From: Pseudomonas viridiflava | GTDB taxonomy: Bacteria > Pseudomonadota > Gammaproteobacteria > Pseudomonadales > Pseudomonadaceae | Direction of reading: 5' to 3' | Assembly (NCBI RefSeq): GCF_900582625.1 | Contig: NZ_UTIQ01000001.1 | Location: 806,001 to 870,000 of the forward strand | DNA: 64,000 nucleotides | Shown: positions 18,403 through 28,586 of the stretch, piece by piece | Position numbering within the stretch: the stretch's first letter is position 1 | How the letters are laid out: every line of letters begins with the position of its first letter | Notes under the pieces: generated by a model | Databases searched by the model: none | Seen by the model: only the letters and a program-made list of their open reading frames with translations | What the model was told of the DNA's origin: nothing | Translations under genes and position numbers: made by a program

Positions 18403-18624
18403 TTAGCGCGTGCCGCCCTGCGCGAGGCCGAACATCAGTAGCAGCAAATCTTGGTCGGGCCGAACGGCCACGGCCGACTTCAATTTCGCGGGCATCGAGC
18501 ACTGCTTGGCCGCCGAGGCCGAATGCAGAACTTCCGGGCCCGGTTCATGCCAGGCCGCCGCCGCCAGCGAGGCCACACCCAATGCGCCGATGAGGAAAAT
18601 ACCTCGTGCAATATCTAGCTTCAT
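18403..18624 (-). CDS. Small exported protein of unknown function
   Basis: 73 residues from the ATG at 18624, giving a clean signal peptide (MKLDIARGIFLIGALGVASLAAA). The mature part is about 48 residues with one cysteine and a hydrophobic DLLLLMFGLA near the C-terminus. The start lies 1 base beyond the InaA-like gene stop, so translation is probably coupled. No family recognised. A longer in-frame start at 18669 would spoil the signal peptide. Confidence 0.65.
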   Translation of the reverse strand: MKLDIARGIFLIGALGVASLAAAAWHEPGPEVLHSASAAKQCSMPAKLKSAVAVRPDQDLLLLMFGLAQGGTR

Positions 18625-18625
18625 G

Positions 18626-19327
18626 TCACAACCCTTTGATAGCGCTGCCAAACGCTGTGGAATGACCATAGATAACCTGTGCCCAGTCTGCTGAACTCCA
18701 CGACGAATGGCGGCGCAATTGACGTAGATCGTGACGAGCGGCTTGCTGACGGGTTAGGCGACGGCGCGATTTTTCCAAATCCAGCATCCCGACCTCGAAC
18801 GTGGCGTGCTCGCCCTCGCCTTCCACGCGAATAAACACATGCTTGGAGTACAGGCAGTTGTGCTGCCAGCGCGCCTTGTTCATGCGCGCAATCATGGCGC
18901 CCACCGCTTGCATGACGCGCTCGTGAAACGCTTCGCCGTGACGTTCGCGCCCGCCGGCAGCGTGCCAGTGGTTTATTTCAATGAAGCCTTTCATATCGGC
19001 CGTGATCAGTAAGGCGCGCCAGGCGTTGTCGACACCGCGCTCGGCGCCGCAATACACCACTTTCGGCACGTTGATGCCCAAGCGAGCAAACGAGGTCAAC
19101 GCCTTTACTTCGCGCAACACCGTAGGGCGGCCGAACGGATGGAAGAAGCTGTGGTAGATGTGGCCGACCTGGCGCTTGGCATATAACAGGCTGCCGTCGC
19201 TGTCGTGAATTCGCTGAACACCGCTGGTACCGCCGCGCCTGCTGTTGGGCTCTTCAACCCACTCGCCCTGCTGTTGCCACCATTGTTCGAACAGACCGGG
19301 AGTCGGCGAGTGCAGCGCTAGTGTCAT
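18626..19327 (-). CDS. inaA: InaA-like lipopolysaccharide kinase-family protein
   Basis: 233 residues of the lipopolysaccharide kinase (Kdo/WaaP-InaA) fold. The Lys of LLYAKRQVGH is the likely ATP lysine, GRPTVLREVKAL carries the Glu, HNCLYSKHVFIR replaces the catalytic HRD-type loop, and GMLDLEKSRRR gives the metal-binding Asp. The family phosphorylates LPS core sugars; InaA itself is less defined. The ATG at 19327 gives the family N-terminus. It is next to colS-colR, as in other pseudomonads, where ColR has been linked to envelope genes. Confidence 0.8.
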   Translation of the reverse strand: MTLALHSPTPGLFEQWWQQQGEWVEEPNSRRGGTSGVQRIHDSDGSLLYAKRQVGHIYHSFFHPFGRPTVLREVKALTSFARLGINVPKVVYCGAERGVDNAWRALLITADMKGFIEINHWHAAGGRERHGEAFHERVMQAVGAMIARMNKARWQHNCLYSKHVFIRVEGEGEHATFEVGMLDLEKSRRRLTRQQAARHDLRQLRRHSSWSSADWAQVIYGHSTAFGSAIKGL

Positions 19328-19535
19328 GCGTGATGTCCTGTACAGAAGATAGAAAGCTGTCGTCCGTGGGGCGACCATATCCTTGAGGCCTGGGAAGGCG
19401 CTGGCGTGGTCGGGTGAGTTCTTGTAAGCCCTGACCGACGACGAATGTAACAGCCTTTGTGTGCACAATGGAGGCCAAGTTCCGAAAATTCCTACCGAAT
19501 ATCGGCCAAATAACGACTATCCACCGGCAACCCGT

Positions 19536-20816
19536 TTAACTGCGCCGAGGCACCAACACCACCTTGAAACAACATCCTCGCGGTTGCGCTGCACTGAGGC
19601 TGACATCCCAACCCTGGCTTGCACAGATACGTTGCACCAACGACAGGCCAAGCCCCAAACCATCGCCGCGCTGACTGTCGCCGCGCACAAAGGGCTGGAA
19701 CACGGCCTCACGTTGAGCCTCGGGAATACCGACGCCGCTGTCTTCTACTTCAAAACCGTCGGCCACCAAGGTCAGGCTGATGTGCCCGCTGTCGGTGTAA
19801 TGCAGGGCGTTGCGCAACAGGTTGCTCATTACCGTGCGCAAATGGGTGGCGTTGAACTCACCGTCCAGCACCTGCTCGGCGCGGTAGTTCAACGTCAGCC
19901 CCTTGCTTTCAATGGGCTGACGCCACTGTTCGAGCAACTCACAGGCCGCGCTTTCTACGCTGATGGTAGGAATCTGGCTGACATCGGTGTTCTGCGCCCG
20001 CGCCAGCAGGAAGAAGGTTTGCACCAAGGCGCGCATATCTTCACAGGCGCGAAATATGCGCTGCACTTGAGCGCGGGCGCGGTCGTCGAGGTTGGGGTTT
20101 TCCAAAAGCAATTCGCACGAGCTGGCTAGCACCATCAACGGTGTTCGCAGCTCGTGGCTGACATCGCTGGTGAACAAGCGCTCACGCGTCAGGGCGTGAC
20201 GTAGCAGCCCCAGCGTCGTGTCGAACGAGGCCGCCAACTGACCCACTTCATCAGCCGCGTAATTGGGCGCCAAGGGCGGCGCCATCGACAACAGCTGATC
20301 GGGGTGGCGTACCTGCCGCGAAAGCCGCGACACCGGCTCGATCACCTTGCGCGCGAGAAATTGTCCGAGCAACACCGCCAGCGCCACGCACAACACGAAA
20401 CCAATCCACACCGTGGTGTAGAGCGTTCGCTCGCGTTCCTCGAACTCGCTCTGGTCTTGCAGCAACACATATTCCTGCCCCGCCACCACGCGCACAAACG
20501 CGTGATAGGACGAGTCGTCGCGGAAGATTTCGTGGAAGCCTGGCGTCATGCCCGTGAGGTAATCCGGCAGGGCGAAATCGCCGTGGCCGCCGGAGAAGTA
20601 AAACAACTGGTCGGGCTCAGGACGGGTGCGCCATTCATCCATGTTGTCCATGTGCAGCAGGCGGTCGAGGTCGCCGCTGAGGACGCCGGAAATCAGCTTT
20701 TCCTCGAGCATGTGCACGGCCATATAAATACCAATGGCAAAGGCGGCGGCTACCAGCGTGGTCATCAGTACAAAGGCAATAACGATGCGGCGTGACAGGC
20801 TTTGCTTAAACTCCAT
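19536..20816 (-). CDS. colS: Sensor histidine kinase ColS
   Basis: 426 residues: transmembrane helix about 9-35, periplasmic loop about 36-132, second helix about 133-155, HAMP, then HisKA with phospho-acceptor H221 (SDVSHELRTPL), and a HATPase domain with N box (MSNLLRNAL) and GDGLGLGLSL. The loop ends with EFEERE (124-129), an ExxE-type acidic motif reported in P. putida ColS as a Fe/Zn sensor. It overlaps the colR 3' end by 11 bases, so the pair is co-translated. Confidence 0.88.
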   Translation of the reverse strand: MEFKQSLSRRIVIAFVLMTTLVAAAFAIGIYMAVHMLEEKLISGVLSGDLDRLLHMDNMDEWRTRPEPDQLFYFSGGHGDFALPDYLTGMTPGFHEIFRDDSSYHAFVRVVAGQEYVLLQDQSEFEERERTLYTTVWIGFVLCVALAVLLGQFLARKVIEPVSRLSRQVRHPDQLLSMAPPLAPNYAADEVGQLAASFDTTLGLLRHALTRERLFTSDVSHELRTPLMVLASSCELLLENPNLDDRARAQVQRIFRACEDMRALVQTFFLLARAQNTDVSQIPTISVESAACELLEQWRQPIESKGLTLNYRAEQVLDGEFNATHLRTVMSNLLRNALHYTDSGHISLTLVADGFEVEDSGVGIPEAQREAVFQPFVRGDSQRGDGLGLGLSLVQRICASQGWDVSLSAAQPRGCCFKVVLVPRRS

Positions 20817-21489
20817 CGGTGACTTCCGCCAAGCGATAGCCCACGCCGTGCACGGTTTGCAGCAGCGGCAATTCAAACGGTTTGTCGATCACCTGGCGCA
20901 GTTGGTGAATGTGGCTGCGCAGGCTGTCGCTGTCCGGGCAATCGTCGCCCCACAGCGCTTCTTCCAATACTTCACGGCGCAGCACGTGCGGACTTTTCTG
21001 CATCAGCGCGGCGAGCAATTTCAGGCCGATGGGGTTGAGCTTCAGGGCTTTGCTGGCGCGGCTGACTTGCAAGGTGTCGAGGTCATACACCAAGTCGGCG
21101 ACTTGCAAAATGCGCCGACCGCCACCCTGACTGCGGCGCAGCACGGCTTCGATGCGGGCGGCCAATTCGGACAGGGCGAAAGGTTTGAGCAGGTAATCGT
21201 CGGCGCCGGAGCGGAAGCCTTGCAGGCGGTCGTCGAGTTGGTCCCGCGCGGTAAGCATGATCACCGGCGTGTCGCGACGCGCGTCTTCACGCAGGCGTTT
21301 GCACAAGGTGTAGCCGTCCATGCCGGGCATCATGATGTCGAGCACGATCAAGTCGTAGTGCTCGGTTGCCGCCAGGTGCAGACCCGACAAACCGTCTTGC
21401 GCGCAGTCGACGCTGTAGCCTTTCATGCCCAGATAATCGGCAAGGTTGGCGAGAATGTCGCGGTTGTCTTCAACGATCAGAATGCGCAT
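20806..21489 (-). CDS. colR: Response regulator ColR (OmpR family)
   Basis: 227 residues: receiver domain with phospho-acceptor D51 (LIVLDIMMPG), acidic pocket EDN at 7-9, the switch Thr in MLTARD and Lys in LLKPF. The C-terminal winged helix ends TVHGVGYRLAE. From memory nearly identical to ColR of other pseudomonads. It controls envelope integrity genes. A ColR-box-like site lies 79 bp upstream, toward the divergent PAP2 gene. Confidence 0.9.
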   Translation of the reverse strand: MRILIVEDNRDILANLADYLGMKGYSVDCAQDGLSGLHLAATEHYDLIVLDIMMPGMDGYTLCKRLREDARRDTPVIMLTARDQLDDRLQGFRSGADDYLLKPFALSELAARIEAVLRRSQGGGRRILQVADLVYDLDTLQVSRASKALKLNPIGLKLLAALMQKSPHVLRREVLEEALWGDDCPDSDSLRSHIHQLRQVIDKPFELPLLQTVHGVGYRLAEVTDGV

Positions 21490-21567
21490 GGCGGTTCCTT
21501 GAGGCGGGGCGTTACAGGCACGTCACGGGGCGCGACATTACCTCAACATTTAATGATTGAAGCGGCT

Positions 21568-21583
21568 TTCACGATTTTTTCAC
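21568..21583 (+). promoter_or_regulatory. ColR-box-like operator
   Basis: TTCACGATTTTTTCAC fits the published P. putida ColR consensus as I remember it, YYNASNNYTTTTTCAC, at every fixed position. It lies in the colR/PAP2 divergent gap, 37 bp before the PAP2 ATG at 21621 and on that gene's strand, as expected for direct activation. Confidence 0.6.
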
Positions 21584-21620
21584 GACAACTTAACGCCATG
21601 CTGACAGCGCCTGGAGCAGC

Positions 21621-22391
21621 ATGCACGCTACTTCCGCTACGCCTGGACTCAGCATGTCGTCGACTCCATTCACTACTTTTTCACACCGCCTGAACCTGCG
21701 CCTGGCCCTGGGCATTCCGCTGGCCATCGCCGCGTTACTGCTATTGATCGAACCCACCAAACTGGACTTCGCCCTGGCCAATCTGATGTACACACCGGGC
21801 GTGGGCTTCGTGGGAAAACACAGCGCATTTCTCGAAGACATCCTGCACGACCGCGCGAAACAGGCCGTGATCGCCTTCGCCGTGCTGGCCATTCTTGGCT
21901 TCGTCGGCAGCTTCTTTATCAACCGCCTGAAACCGATGCGGCGAGAACTGGGTTACCTGGTAATGGCCATGGGGCTGTCCACCAGTTTCGTCACGCCAAT
22001 GAAAGCGGTCACCGCCGTGCAATGCCCGTGGAGCCTGAGCCAATTCGGCGGCCAGGAAACCTACAGCCCCCTGCTCAGCCACCGCCCCGCCACCGACAAA
22101 CCCGGCCGCTGCTGGCCAGGCGGCCACGCCGCAGCGGGCTTTACCTTATTCGCGCTTTACTTCGTGTGGCGCGACCGCCGCCCACGGCTGGCACGCGCCG
22201 GTTTCGTCTTCGCCCTTGCACTTGGCACCGTGTTCTCCGTGAGCCGCATGCTGCAAGGTGCGCACTTCTTCTCCCACAACCTGTGGACGGCGATTTTTTG
22301 TTGGTTGATTTGTTTGGGGTCGTATTGGGCGGTGTTGTATAGGCCGGCCAAGAGCATGGTGGCGAAACCCGCCTCCACGGCAGCCGTATAA
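21621..22391 (+). CDS. PAP2-family membrane phosphatase
   Basis: 256 residues, about 6 transmembrane segments. The three phosphatase motifs are readable: K in MKAVTAVQCPW, the PGGH of RCWPGGHAAAGF, and SRMLQGAHFFSHNLWT with the catalytic His. Such enzymes act on periplasmic-face lipid phosphates (undecaprenyl-PP, lipid A or phosphatidic acid). Two starts are possible, ATG 21621 and ATG 21654; both have weak GGA-type ribosome sites. A ColR-box-like operator lies upstream, so ColR control is likely. The exact lipid substrate is unknown. Confidence 0.83.
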   Translation: MHATSATPGLSMSSTPFTTFSHRLNLRLALGIPLAIAALLLLIEPTKLDFALANLMYTPGVGFVGKHSAFLEDILHDRAKQAVIAFAVLAILGFVGSFFINRLKPMRRELGYLVMAMGLSTSFVTPMKAVTAVQCPWSLSQFGGQETYSPLLSHRPATDKPGRCWPGGHAAAGFTLFALYFVWRDRRPRLARAGFVFALALGTVFSVSRMLQGAHFFSHNLWTAIFCWLICLGSYWAVLYRPAKSMVAKPASTAAV

Positions 22392-22413
22392 GCCCCGCCA
22401 TAAGATCAAAAAC

Positions 22414-22439
22414 TCGAGGCTAAAGCCTCTCCCACAACA
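22414..22439. repeat. Degenerate REP-like unit
   Basis: CTCGAGGCTAAAGCCTCTCCCACAAC and a second half-unit GCGGGAAAGGCTTTGGCCGTTGC (about 22451-22473) resemble REP foldbacks with several changes. Confidence 0.4.
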
Positions 22440-22499
22440 ACCCGGCACCTGCGGGAAAGGCTTTGGCCGTTGCCGTTGCGATACAAGCCGCGCCGCCTC

Positions 22500-22619
22500 T
22501 CGAGATCGAGCGAGCTAGAGCAGTGCAAGGCGAAATGGTTTTTTGAAGCGCAGTTGGCTGTAGCCAATGAGCATTCAAAAAAACATTTCAACGCCGCAAT
22601 GCCGAAGCGCAGCCGATCG
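22500..22619. repeat. Nested-stem intergenic repeat, copy B
   Basis: Same layout as the copy at 1866. Arms GAAATGGTTTTTTGAA (22532-22547) and TTCAAAAAAACATTTC (22574-22589) pair at 15 of 16 positions, with the core TTGGCTGTAGCCAA hairpin between them. It lies between the convergent PAP2 gene and groEL. Confidence 0.8.
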
Positions 22620-22627
22620 ACCAGCCA

Positions 22628-22654
22628 TAAAAAAACCCCGCACAAGGCGGGGTT
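22628..22654 (-). terminator. groEL rho-independent terminator
   Basis: Stem AACCCCGC (22634-22641) / GCGGGGTT (22647-22654), read on the minus strand, followed by a run of T. It lies 17 bases after the groEL stop. Confidence 0.85.
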
Positions 22655-22671
22655 CTTTACGGCAACAGCAA

Positions 22672-24327
<1,656 letters not shown>

Positions 24328-24372
24328 TCAAATTCGTTTCGTTAACGCAAGTGGTAGCAACGGAGCGGGAAA

Positions 24373-24666
24373 TCAGCCTTCAACAACAGCCAGGATTTCG
24401 TTCTCGCTCATGACCAGCAGGTCTTCGCCATCAACCTTGATGGTGTTGCTGCCCGAGTACGGGCCAAACACCACTTTGTCGCCGACTTTAACGGCCAGTG
24501 GGCGCACTTCGCCGTTGTCCAGCACGCGGCCGGCGCCGACAGCGAGGATCTCGCCACGGTTCGGTTTTTCCGCAGCCGAGCCCGGCAGAACGATGCCACC
24601 AGCGGTTTTGGTTTCTTCTTCGCTGCGACGGATGACGACGCGGTCATGCAGAGGACGAAGCTTCAT
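24373..24666 (-). CDS. groES: Co-chaperonin GroES (Hsp10)
   Basis: 97 residues, the usual size; the ATG at 24666 gives [14 protein letters not shown]. The heptameric lid of the GroEL cage. The mobile loop [16 protein letters not shown] (about 17-32) and the roof-region [15 protein letters not shown] are present. Upstream is a structured leader with three hairpins and a sigma-32-like promoter. Confidence 0.98.
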   Translation of the reverse strand: MKLRPLHDRVVIRRSEEETKTAGGIVLPGSAAEKPNRGEILAVGAGRVLDNGEVRPLAVKVGDKVVFGPYSGSNTIKVDGEDLLVMSENEILAVVEG

Positions 24667-24698
24667 TGTCGATCTCTCCCAAGTAAGGTGGTTTAAAG

Positions 24699-24797
24699 CC
24701 GCCGGTTTATCCACCGGCTGGTTGTTTGCTATCCGGCGTGGCCGGTCGCGAGCCGCAACGCGGCCACGCGGAAGACTGACTGTCGTAAAACCGACAG
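24699..24797 (-). ncRNA. Structured groES 5' leader (possible Pseudomon-groES motif)
   Basis: Three hairpins lie between the heat-shock promoter and groES: CTGTCG/CGACAG (24780-24797), CGTGGCC/GGCCACG (24737-24768), and CCGG...CCGG near 24699-24721. Position and layout fit the Pseudomon-groES RNA motif as I remember it; I have not compared it with the Rfam model. Confidence 0.5.
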
Positions 24798-24816
24798 AGA
24801 CCTTGCGGTGACCACT

Positions 24817-24846
24817 ACATAGGGGCGGGGAAAGGGATTACAAGGG
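24817..24846 (-). promoter_or_regulatory. Sigma-32 heat-shock promoter of groESL
   Basis: On the minus strand: CCCTTGTAA, 12 bases, then CCCCTATGT, close to the sigma-32 consensus CCCTTGAAA and CCCCATTTA. It lies about 150 bp upstream of groES. Confidence 0.65.
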
Positions 24847-24918
24847 CGGGGGTGAAAATTTTTTACACGGTTTGCGCCAGACAATGAGCGCTGCGGGCAG
24901 CGCTCACTCGCGCGGCTT

Positions 24919-25374
24919 TCACTTCGGATCGCGGTGCTCGAACTCGCCTTCGATCACGTTCGGGCGAGCCTGCCCGGATCGCGCAGCGAGGTCATCGGCG
25001 AAGGCACGCTGACGCAACGCCTGCTCTGCCGCGCGCTGGCGAAGCTTGCCGACCATCAGCCGGCGCGTGAACGGAATAAGACACAGCAAACCGAAAATAT
25101 CGCTGATAAAACCCGGCAATAGCAGCAGGCCACCGCCGACGGCAATCAGCAAGCCTTCGAGCATTTCCTGTTCCGGCAATTCGCCACGGGCGAGACGCTC
25201 ACGGGCGCGCCACGCGGTGGCCACGCCGGCCACGCGCAGCAACACGCTGCCCAGCACCGCGCTGCCGATGACCAACAGCAGCGTGGGCAGCACGCCAATG
25301 GCGCTGCCGACTTTGATCAGCACCGCCAGTTCGATGATCGGGAACAGCAAAAACAAAAACAGAAAAGCACGCAT
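24919..25374 (-). CDS. fxsA: FxsA family membrane protein
   Basis: 151 residues from the ATG at 25374; a TTG one codon earlier is less likely. Four hydrophobic segments: MRAFLFLFLLFPIIELAVLI, then LLVIGSAVLGSVLLR, then GLLIAVGGGLLLLPGF and LLCLIPFTRRL. FxsA is an inner-membrane protein that relieves F exclusion of phage T7 in E. coli; its normal role is unknown. Its position upstream of groESL on the same strand is conserved in pseudomonads. Confidence 0.88.
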   Translation of the reverse strand: MRAFLFLFLLFPIIELAVLIKVGSAIGVLPTLLLVIGSAVLGSVLLRVAGVATAWRARERLARGELPEQEMLEGLLIAVGGGLLLLPGFISDIFGLLCLIPFTRRLMVGKLRQRAAEQALRQRAFADDLAARSGQARPNVIEGEFEHRDPK

Positions 25375-25470
25375 CAATGGGGTTCCTGTAGGACGGCCGG
25401 GCGGCGATTCGCTTAACCCGCGAGCGTTTTATCGCCGGAAAGATTTAGGTGGTGCTGCGTGGCTTTTAAT

Positions 25471-26202
25471 TCAAGCAGATTCTTGCCCGGCAGCCGGCCA
25501 GGTTTCGGCCCGCGCCAGCGCTACCAAGGCCTGGCGCACTTCCAACGCAGTGTTACAGGATGTTGGAAACGCCAGCCAATGCAGGCCTTGGCCGATGCGC
25601 AGGTGAAAGCCTTCGCTGTCGATACCGGCTAACTCGGCGGGCACATGATTGGGCAGACCGGCCAGCTCAACGTAATGGGCAATGGCGCTGGCATGGTCGC
25701 TGTTCATGTGCTCGACCATGCTCAGCTCGATGTCGCCGGCAAACGGGTTGGCCAGCGTCACTTCATCGAGCCAATGAATGGCACCAAAGCCGCCGATATA
25801 GCGCGAGCGCACCGGCTCCAGCACCCAGAAATCAAAATCGTGGGCCTGGTGATAACCCTCCGATTCCGGGAAGTAACGGTAGTAACGTGCGGCTGCGGCG
25901 ACGGTAGCCGCCTCATCGGTAATTTTGCGCGCCTGCGCCAGCACCGTCAGGCGGCCGACGGCTTGAATATCTTCGGCGCCGCGCTCGCCCACGAGCAGCG
26001 AACACTTGGGTTCCACCAGCAAGTTGTGGGTGTGCTGAGCGATGCGGCTGATGAGAATCAGCGGGTGGCCATTGGCATCCAGGCAGTACGGCACCACTGA
26101 TCCGAACGGGTAGCCGGGCATGGCTTTGGACAACGTGGAGAGCGCCCCACGGTATTCCTTGAGTAGCAATTCTCGGGCATGCTTGCCGACTTTCACGCTC
26201 AC
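25471..26202 (-). CDS. HugZ-like pyridoxamine-phosphate-oxidase-fold protein with DUF2470 tail
   Basis: 243 residues from a GTG at 26202 preceded by AGGAG with 7-base spacing. The split-barrel N-terminus (GYPFGSVVPYCLDANGHP, then TLLVEP-type strands around HNLLVEPKCSLLVGERG) resembles the PNP oxidase family, and the C-terminal region with MVEHMNSDHASAI is the DUF2470 type. HugZ-family members degrade heme or bind flavin/heme; the heme-ligand His of HugZ cannot be assigned with confidence here. Adjacent to fxsA and divergent from the SDR at 26350. Confidence 0.75.
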   Translation of the reverse strand: MSVKVGKHARELLLKEYRGALSTLSKAMPGYPFGSVVPYCLDANGHPLILISRIAQHTHNLLVEPKCSLLVGERGAEDIQAVGRLTVLAQARKITDEAATVAAAARYYRYFPESEGYHQAHDFDFWVLEPVRSRYIGGFGAIHWLDEVTLANPFAGDIELSMVEHMNSDHASAIAHYVELAGLPNHVPAELAGIDSEGFHLRIGQGLHWLAFPTSCNTALEVRQALVALARAETWPAAGQESA

Positions 26203-26349
26203 CTTATGACTCCTCGTCGAGAATTCGTATTGAAGACGGACAGGTGCCCAGCTTAACGGTTGCGCGCATCAGCGGGGAACAACGTATCCGGTTGGCAGCG
26301 GCACCTATAAAAGGTGCGCGCGCTCAATCTACTTTTTGGGGATGTGGTT

Positions 26350-27108
26350 ATGGAACTGAAAGACAAAGTCATCGTGATTACCGGCGGTGGTCAAGGCCTT
26401 GGCCGCGCCATGGGCGAATACCTGGCAGCACGCGGCGCCAAGCTGGCGCTGGTAGACCTCAATCAGGAACGCCTCGATGAAGCCGTTGCCGCCTGCAAAG
26501 CAGCCGGTGGCGATGCCCGCGCCTATATCTGCAACGTGGCCAATGAAGAACAAGTGATCCACACCGTGGGCCAGATTGCTGACGACTTCGGCGCCATCAA
26601 CGGCCTGGTCAACAACGCCGGTATCTTGCGCGATGGCCTGACTATCAAAGTGAAAGACGGCGAGCTGTCGAAGATGAGCCTGGCGCAGTGGCAGTCGGTT
26701 ATCGACGTCAACCTGACCGGCGTTTTCCTGTGCACCCGTGAAGTGGCGGCCAAAATGATCGAGCTGAAAAACCAGGGCGCGATCGTCAACATTTCCTCCA
26801 TCTCCCGCGCCGGCAACATGGGCCAGGCCAACTACTCGGCCGCCAAGGCCGGCGTTGCGGCAGACACCGTGGTGTGGGCCAAAGAGTTGGCGCGTTACGG
26901 CATTCGTGTCGCGGGCGTGGCACCGGGCTTTATCGAGACCGAAATGGTCGCCAGCATGAAACCCGAAGCGTTGGAAAGAATGACGTCGGGCATTCCGCTC
27001 AAGCGTCTGGGCCAGCCGAAAGAGATTGCGCATTCGGTGGCGTACATTTTGGAGAACGAGTACTACACCGGGCGGATTCTGGAGCTCGACGGCGGCATGC
27101 GGTTGTAA
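26350..27108 (+). CDS. FabG-like short-chain dehydrogenase/reductase
   Basis: 252 residues. NAD(P)-binding [12 protein letters not shown] near the N-terminus, NNAG at the adenine-binding strand, catalytic Ser in NISSISRAG and the YSAAK pair, with the C-terminal LELDGGMRL. These are classical SDR features; the substrate is likely an acyl or small-molecule carbonyl and cannot be specified. The ATG at 26350 follows GGGGA at a good distance, while the in-frame extension upstream has no ribosome site. A bidirectional terminator follows. Confidence 0.82.
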   Translation: MELKDKVIVITGGGQGLGRAMGEYLAARGAKLALVDLNQERLDEAVAACKAAGGDARAYICNVANEEQVIHTVGQIADDFGAINGLVNNAGILRDGLTIKVKDGELSKMSLAQWQSVIDVNLTGVFLCTREVAAKMIELKNQGAIVNISSISRAGNMGQANYSAAKAGVAADTVVWAKELARYGIRVAGVAPGFIETEMVASMKPEALERMTSGIPLKRLGQPKEIAHSVAYILENEYYTGRILELDGGMRL

Positions 27109-27156
27109 TCAATCGATTGGCTGCTGGGTTCGAAGATCAGCACAACGCGACCTCAC

Positions 27157-27186
27157 AAAAAAGCCCTGCTAAATGCGGGGCTTTTT
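27157..27186. terminator. Terminator after the SDR gene
   Basis: AAAAAGCCC/GGGCTTTTT stem with an inner GC pair on each side, flanked by an A-run and a T-run; can act on both strands. It shares its stem sequence with the arms of the nested-stem repeat at 1866. Confidence 0.85.
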
Positions 27187-27202
27187 ATTGCGCTCGGTAT
27201 TC

Positions 27203-27296
27203 GTAGGAGCGGCCGAGCTCGAAGATCAAATGCATCGCGGCTAAAGCCGCTCCCACAGTAAGCGTGTTTCTGTAGGAGCGGCTTTAGCCGCGATTG
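27203..27296. repeat. REP cluster (two full units plus a partial)
   Basis: A partial TAGGAGCGGCC at the left, then GCATCGCGGCTAAAGCCGCTCCCACA (27232-27257 as two adjoining halves) and TGTAGGAGCGGCTTTAGCCG (27271-27290) in opposite orientation. Lies between the convergent SDR and DUF481 genes. Confidence 0.75.
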
Positions 27297-27309
27297 CTGC
27301 AAACGGTGA

Positions 27310-28332
27310 TTACCAGCCGACACCGAACCCGACGCTATACCGGGTCTCGTCCACTTCGCCGTCTTTGGCGCCGCTGACGATGTTCTTCTCGGCCTTCACG
27401 TTAAGCGAAGCCCAGTCGGTGACTTTGTAGCGAAGCCCTGCTTCGGCATCGAATTCATATTCGCTGTCGCCGCCAATCGGCTTGCCGATTTCGCCGTTGC
27501 TGAACATCTCGAAGGTTTTGCCGACCAGGTAGCGGTTGTAGTCCCACTTCAGGCCCAGCGAGTAGAAATTGTCGCTGCCGCCGTCTTTGTATTCGTAGTC
27601 GTTCTGGTTGACCAGGGTGGCCAGGGAGAATGCGCCCAACTCGTCATCCCAGAATTGGTAACCCGGACCGGTACCAATGGTGCGTTGGCTGGAAACGTCT
27701 TCGATGTGGTCGCGGGTGTAGCTCAGGCGACCTTGCCAGAACCAGTGCTCGTCGAGGAAACGGTCGAGTGCGTATTCGGCGTTCCAGTTGTTGGTGGTGG
27801 TGATGTCGTCTTGCGACTCGCGGTTATAGCCACCTTCCGCGTTGTGCCGCCAGGCGCCATGGCGCGCGGTGGTCTTGAAGTCGACGTCGTAGTCGTCGGT
27901 GTCGGTTTCGGCGCGCTTGTAGTCCAGCCCGAGGTCGACGTTGCCCTTCCACACCAGGTCTTCGAGGATCGGCTTGGGCTTGATGATCTGCTCGATGCTG
28001 GCCAGCTCGACCGTCTTCGGCGCCTCGCCATTGATCAACGTGACCTTGCCGTCTTCGGCGGCTTGCAGCGACTTGGCGCGCTCGCCGGTGAATTCGTCTT
28101 GCTTAACCATCAGCTCACGGTCGCTTTCCAGGGTTTTGACCTGTTTCCAATCAACCGGAATGGTGCCGCCATAGCTGGTTTCAACCACCAGCTTGCCGCC
28201 GTCGAACACCTTGATGGTACCGGTGAGGCGGTCGCCGTTTTTCAACCATACGGTGTCGGCCATTGCAGGGGTTGCGGCCAGCGTGAGCGCGGCGCAGGAC
28301 AGGGCGTAAGACAGCTTGTTGGATAACCGCAT
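27310..28332 (-). CDS. DUF481 outer-membrane beta-barrel protein
   Basis: 340 residues with a signal peptide (MRLSNKLSYALSCAALTLAA, cleavage after PAMA). An N-terminal domain (about 25-110) with DTVWLKNGDRLTGTIKVFDGG leads to a DUF481 beta-barrel of alternating residues ending in YSVGFGVGW, with the terminal aromatic typical of outer-membrane proteins. Function is not defined in this family. The ATG at 28332 gives the signal peptide; an in-frame start at 28371 would put about 13 extra residues before it. Confidence 0.8.
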   Translation of the reverse strand: MRLSNKLSYALSCAALTLAATPAMADTVWLKNGDRLTGTIKVFDGGKLVVETSYGGTIPVDWKQVKTLESDRELMVKQDEFTGERAKSLQAAEDGKVTLINGEAPKTVELASIEQIIKPKPILEDLVWKGNVDLGLDYKRAETDTDDYDVDFKTTARHGAWRHNAEGGYNRESQDDITTTNNWNAEYALDRFLDEHWFWQGRLSYTRDHIEDVSSQRTIGTGPGYQFWDDELGAFSLATLVNQNDYEYKDGGSDNFYSLGLKWDYNRYLVGKTFEMFSNGEIGKPIGGDSEYEFDAEAGLRYKVTDWASLNVKAEKNIVSGAKDGEVDETRYSVGFGVGW

Positions 28333-28586
28333 GGGGAGATTTACCGCTCCGTAAATGTGAAGGGCGGGCATTATCCAAGATAAAAAGCCGCTGGCCCAAA
28401 AAACACTGCAAGGAGTGACCGGTGGCTGTCCTGCAAGTTCCGCGCAATCTAAAGCAAGGCTCACGCCAGCGCACGCCGGCGCGCACGTTCTACGGCCAGA
28501 TGGGCGCCGTCATGGCATCAACGCTTGATGCGCGAAAACGCTCAGTTAAGCTGCCCGCCATGCACCGCTCTGTGTAAGGTCAAAAC

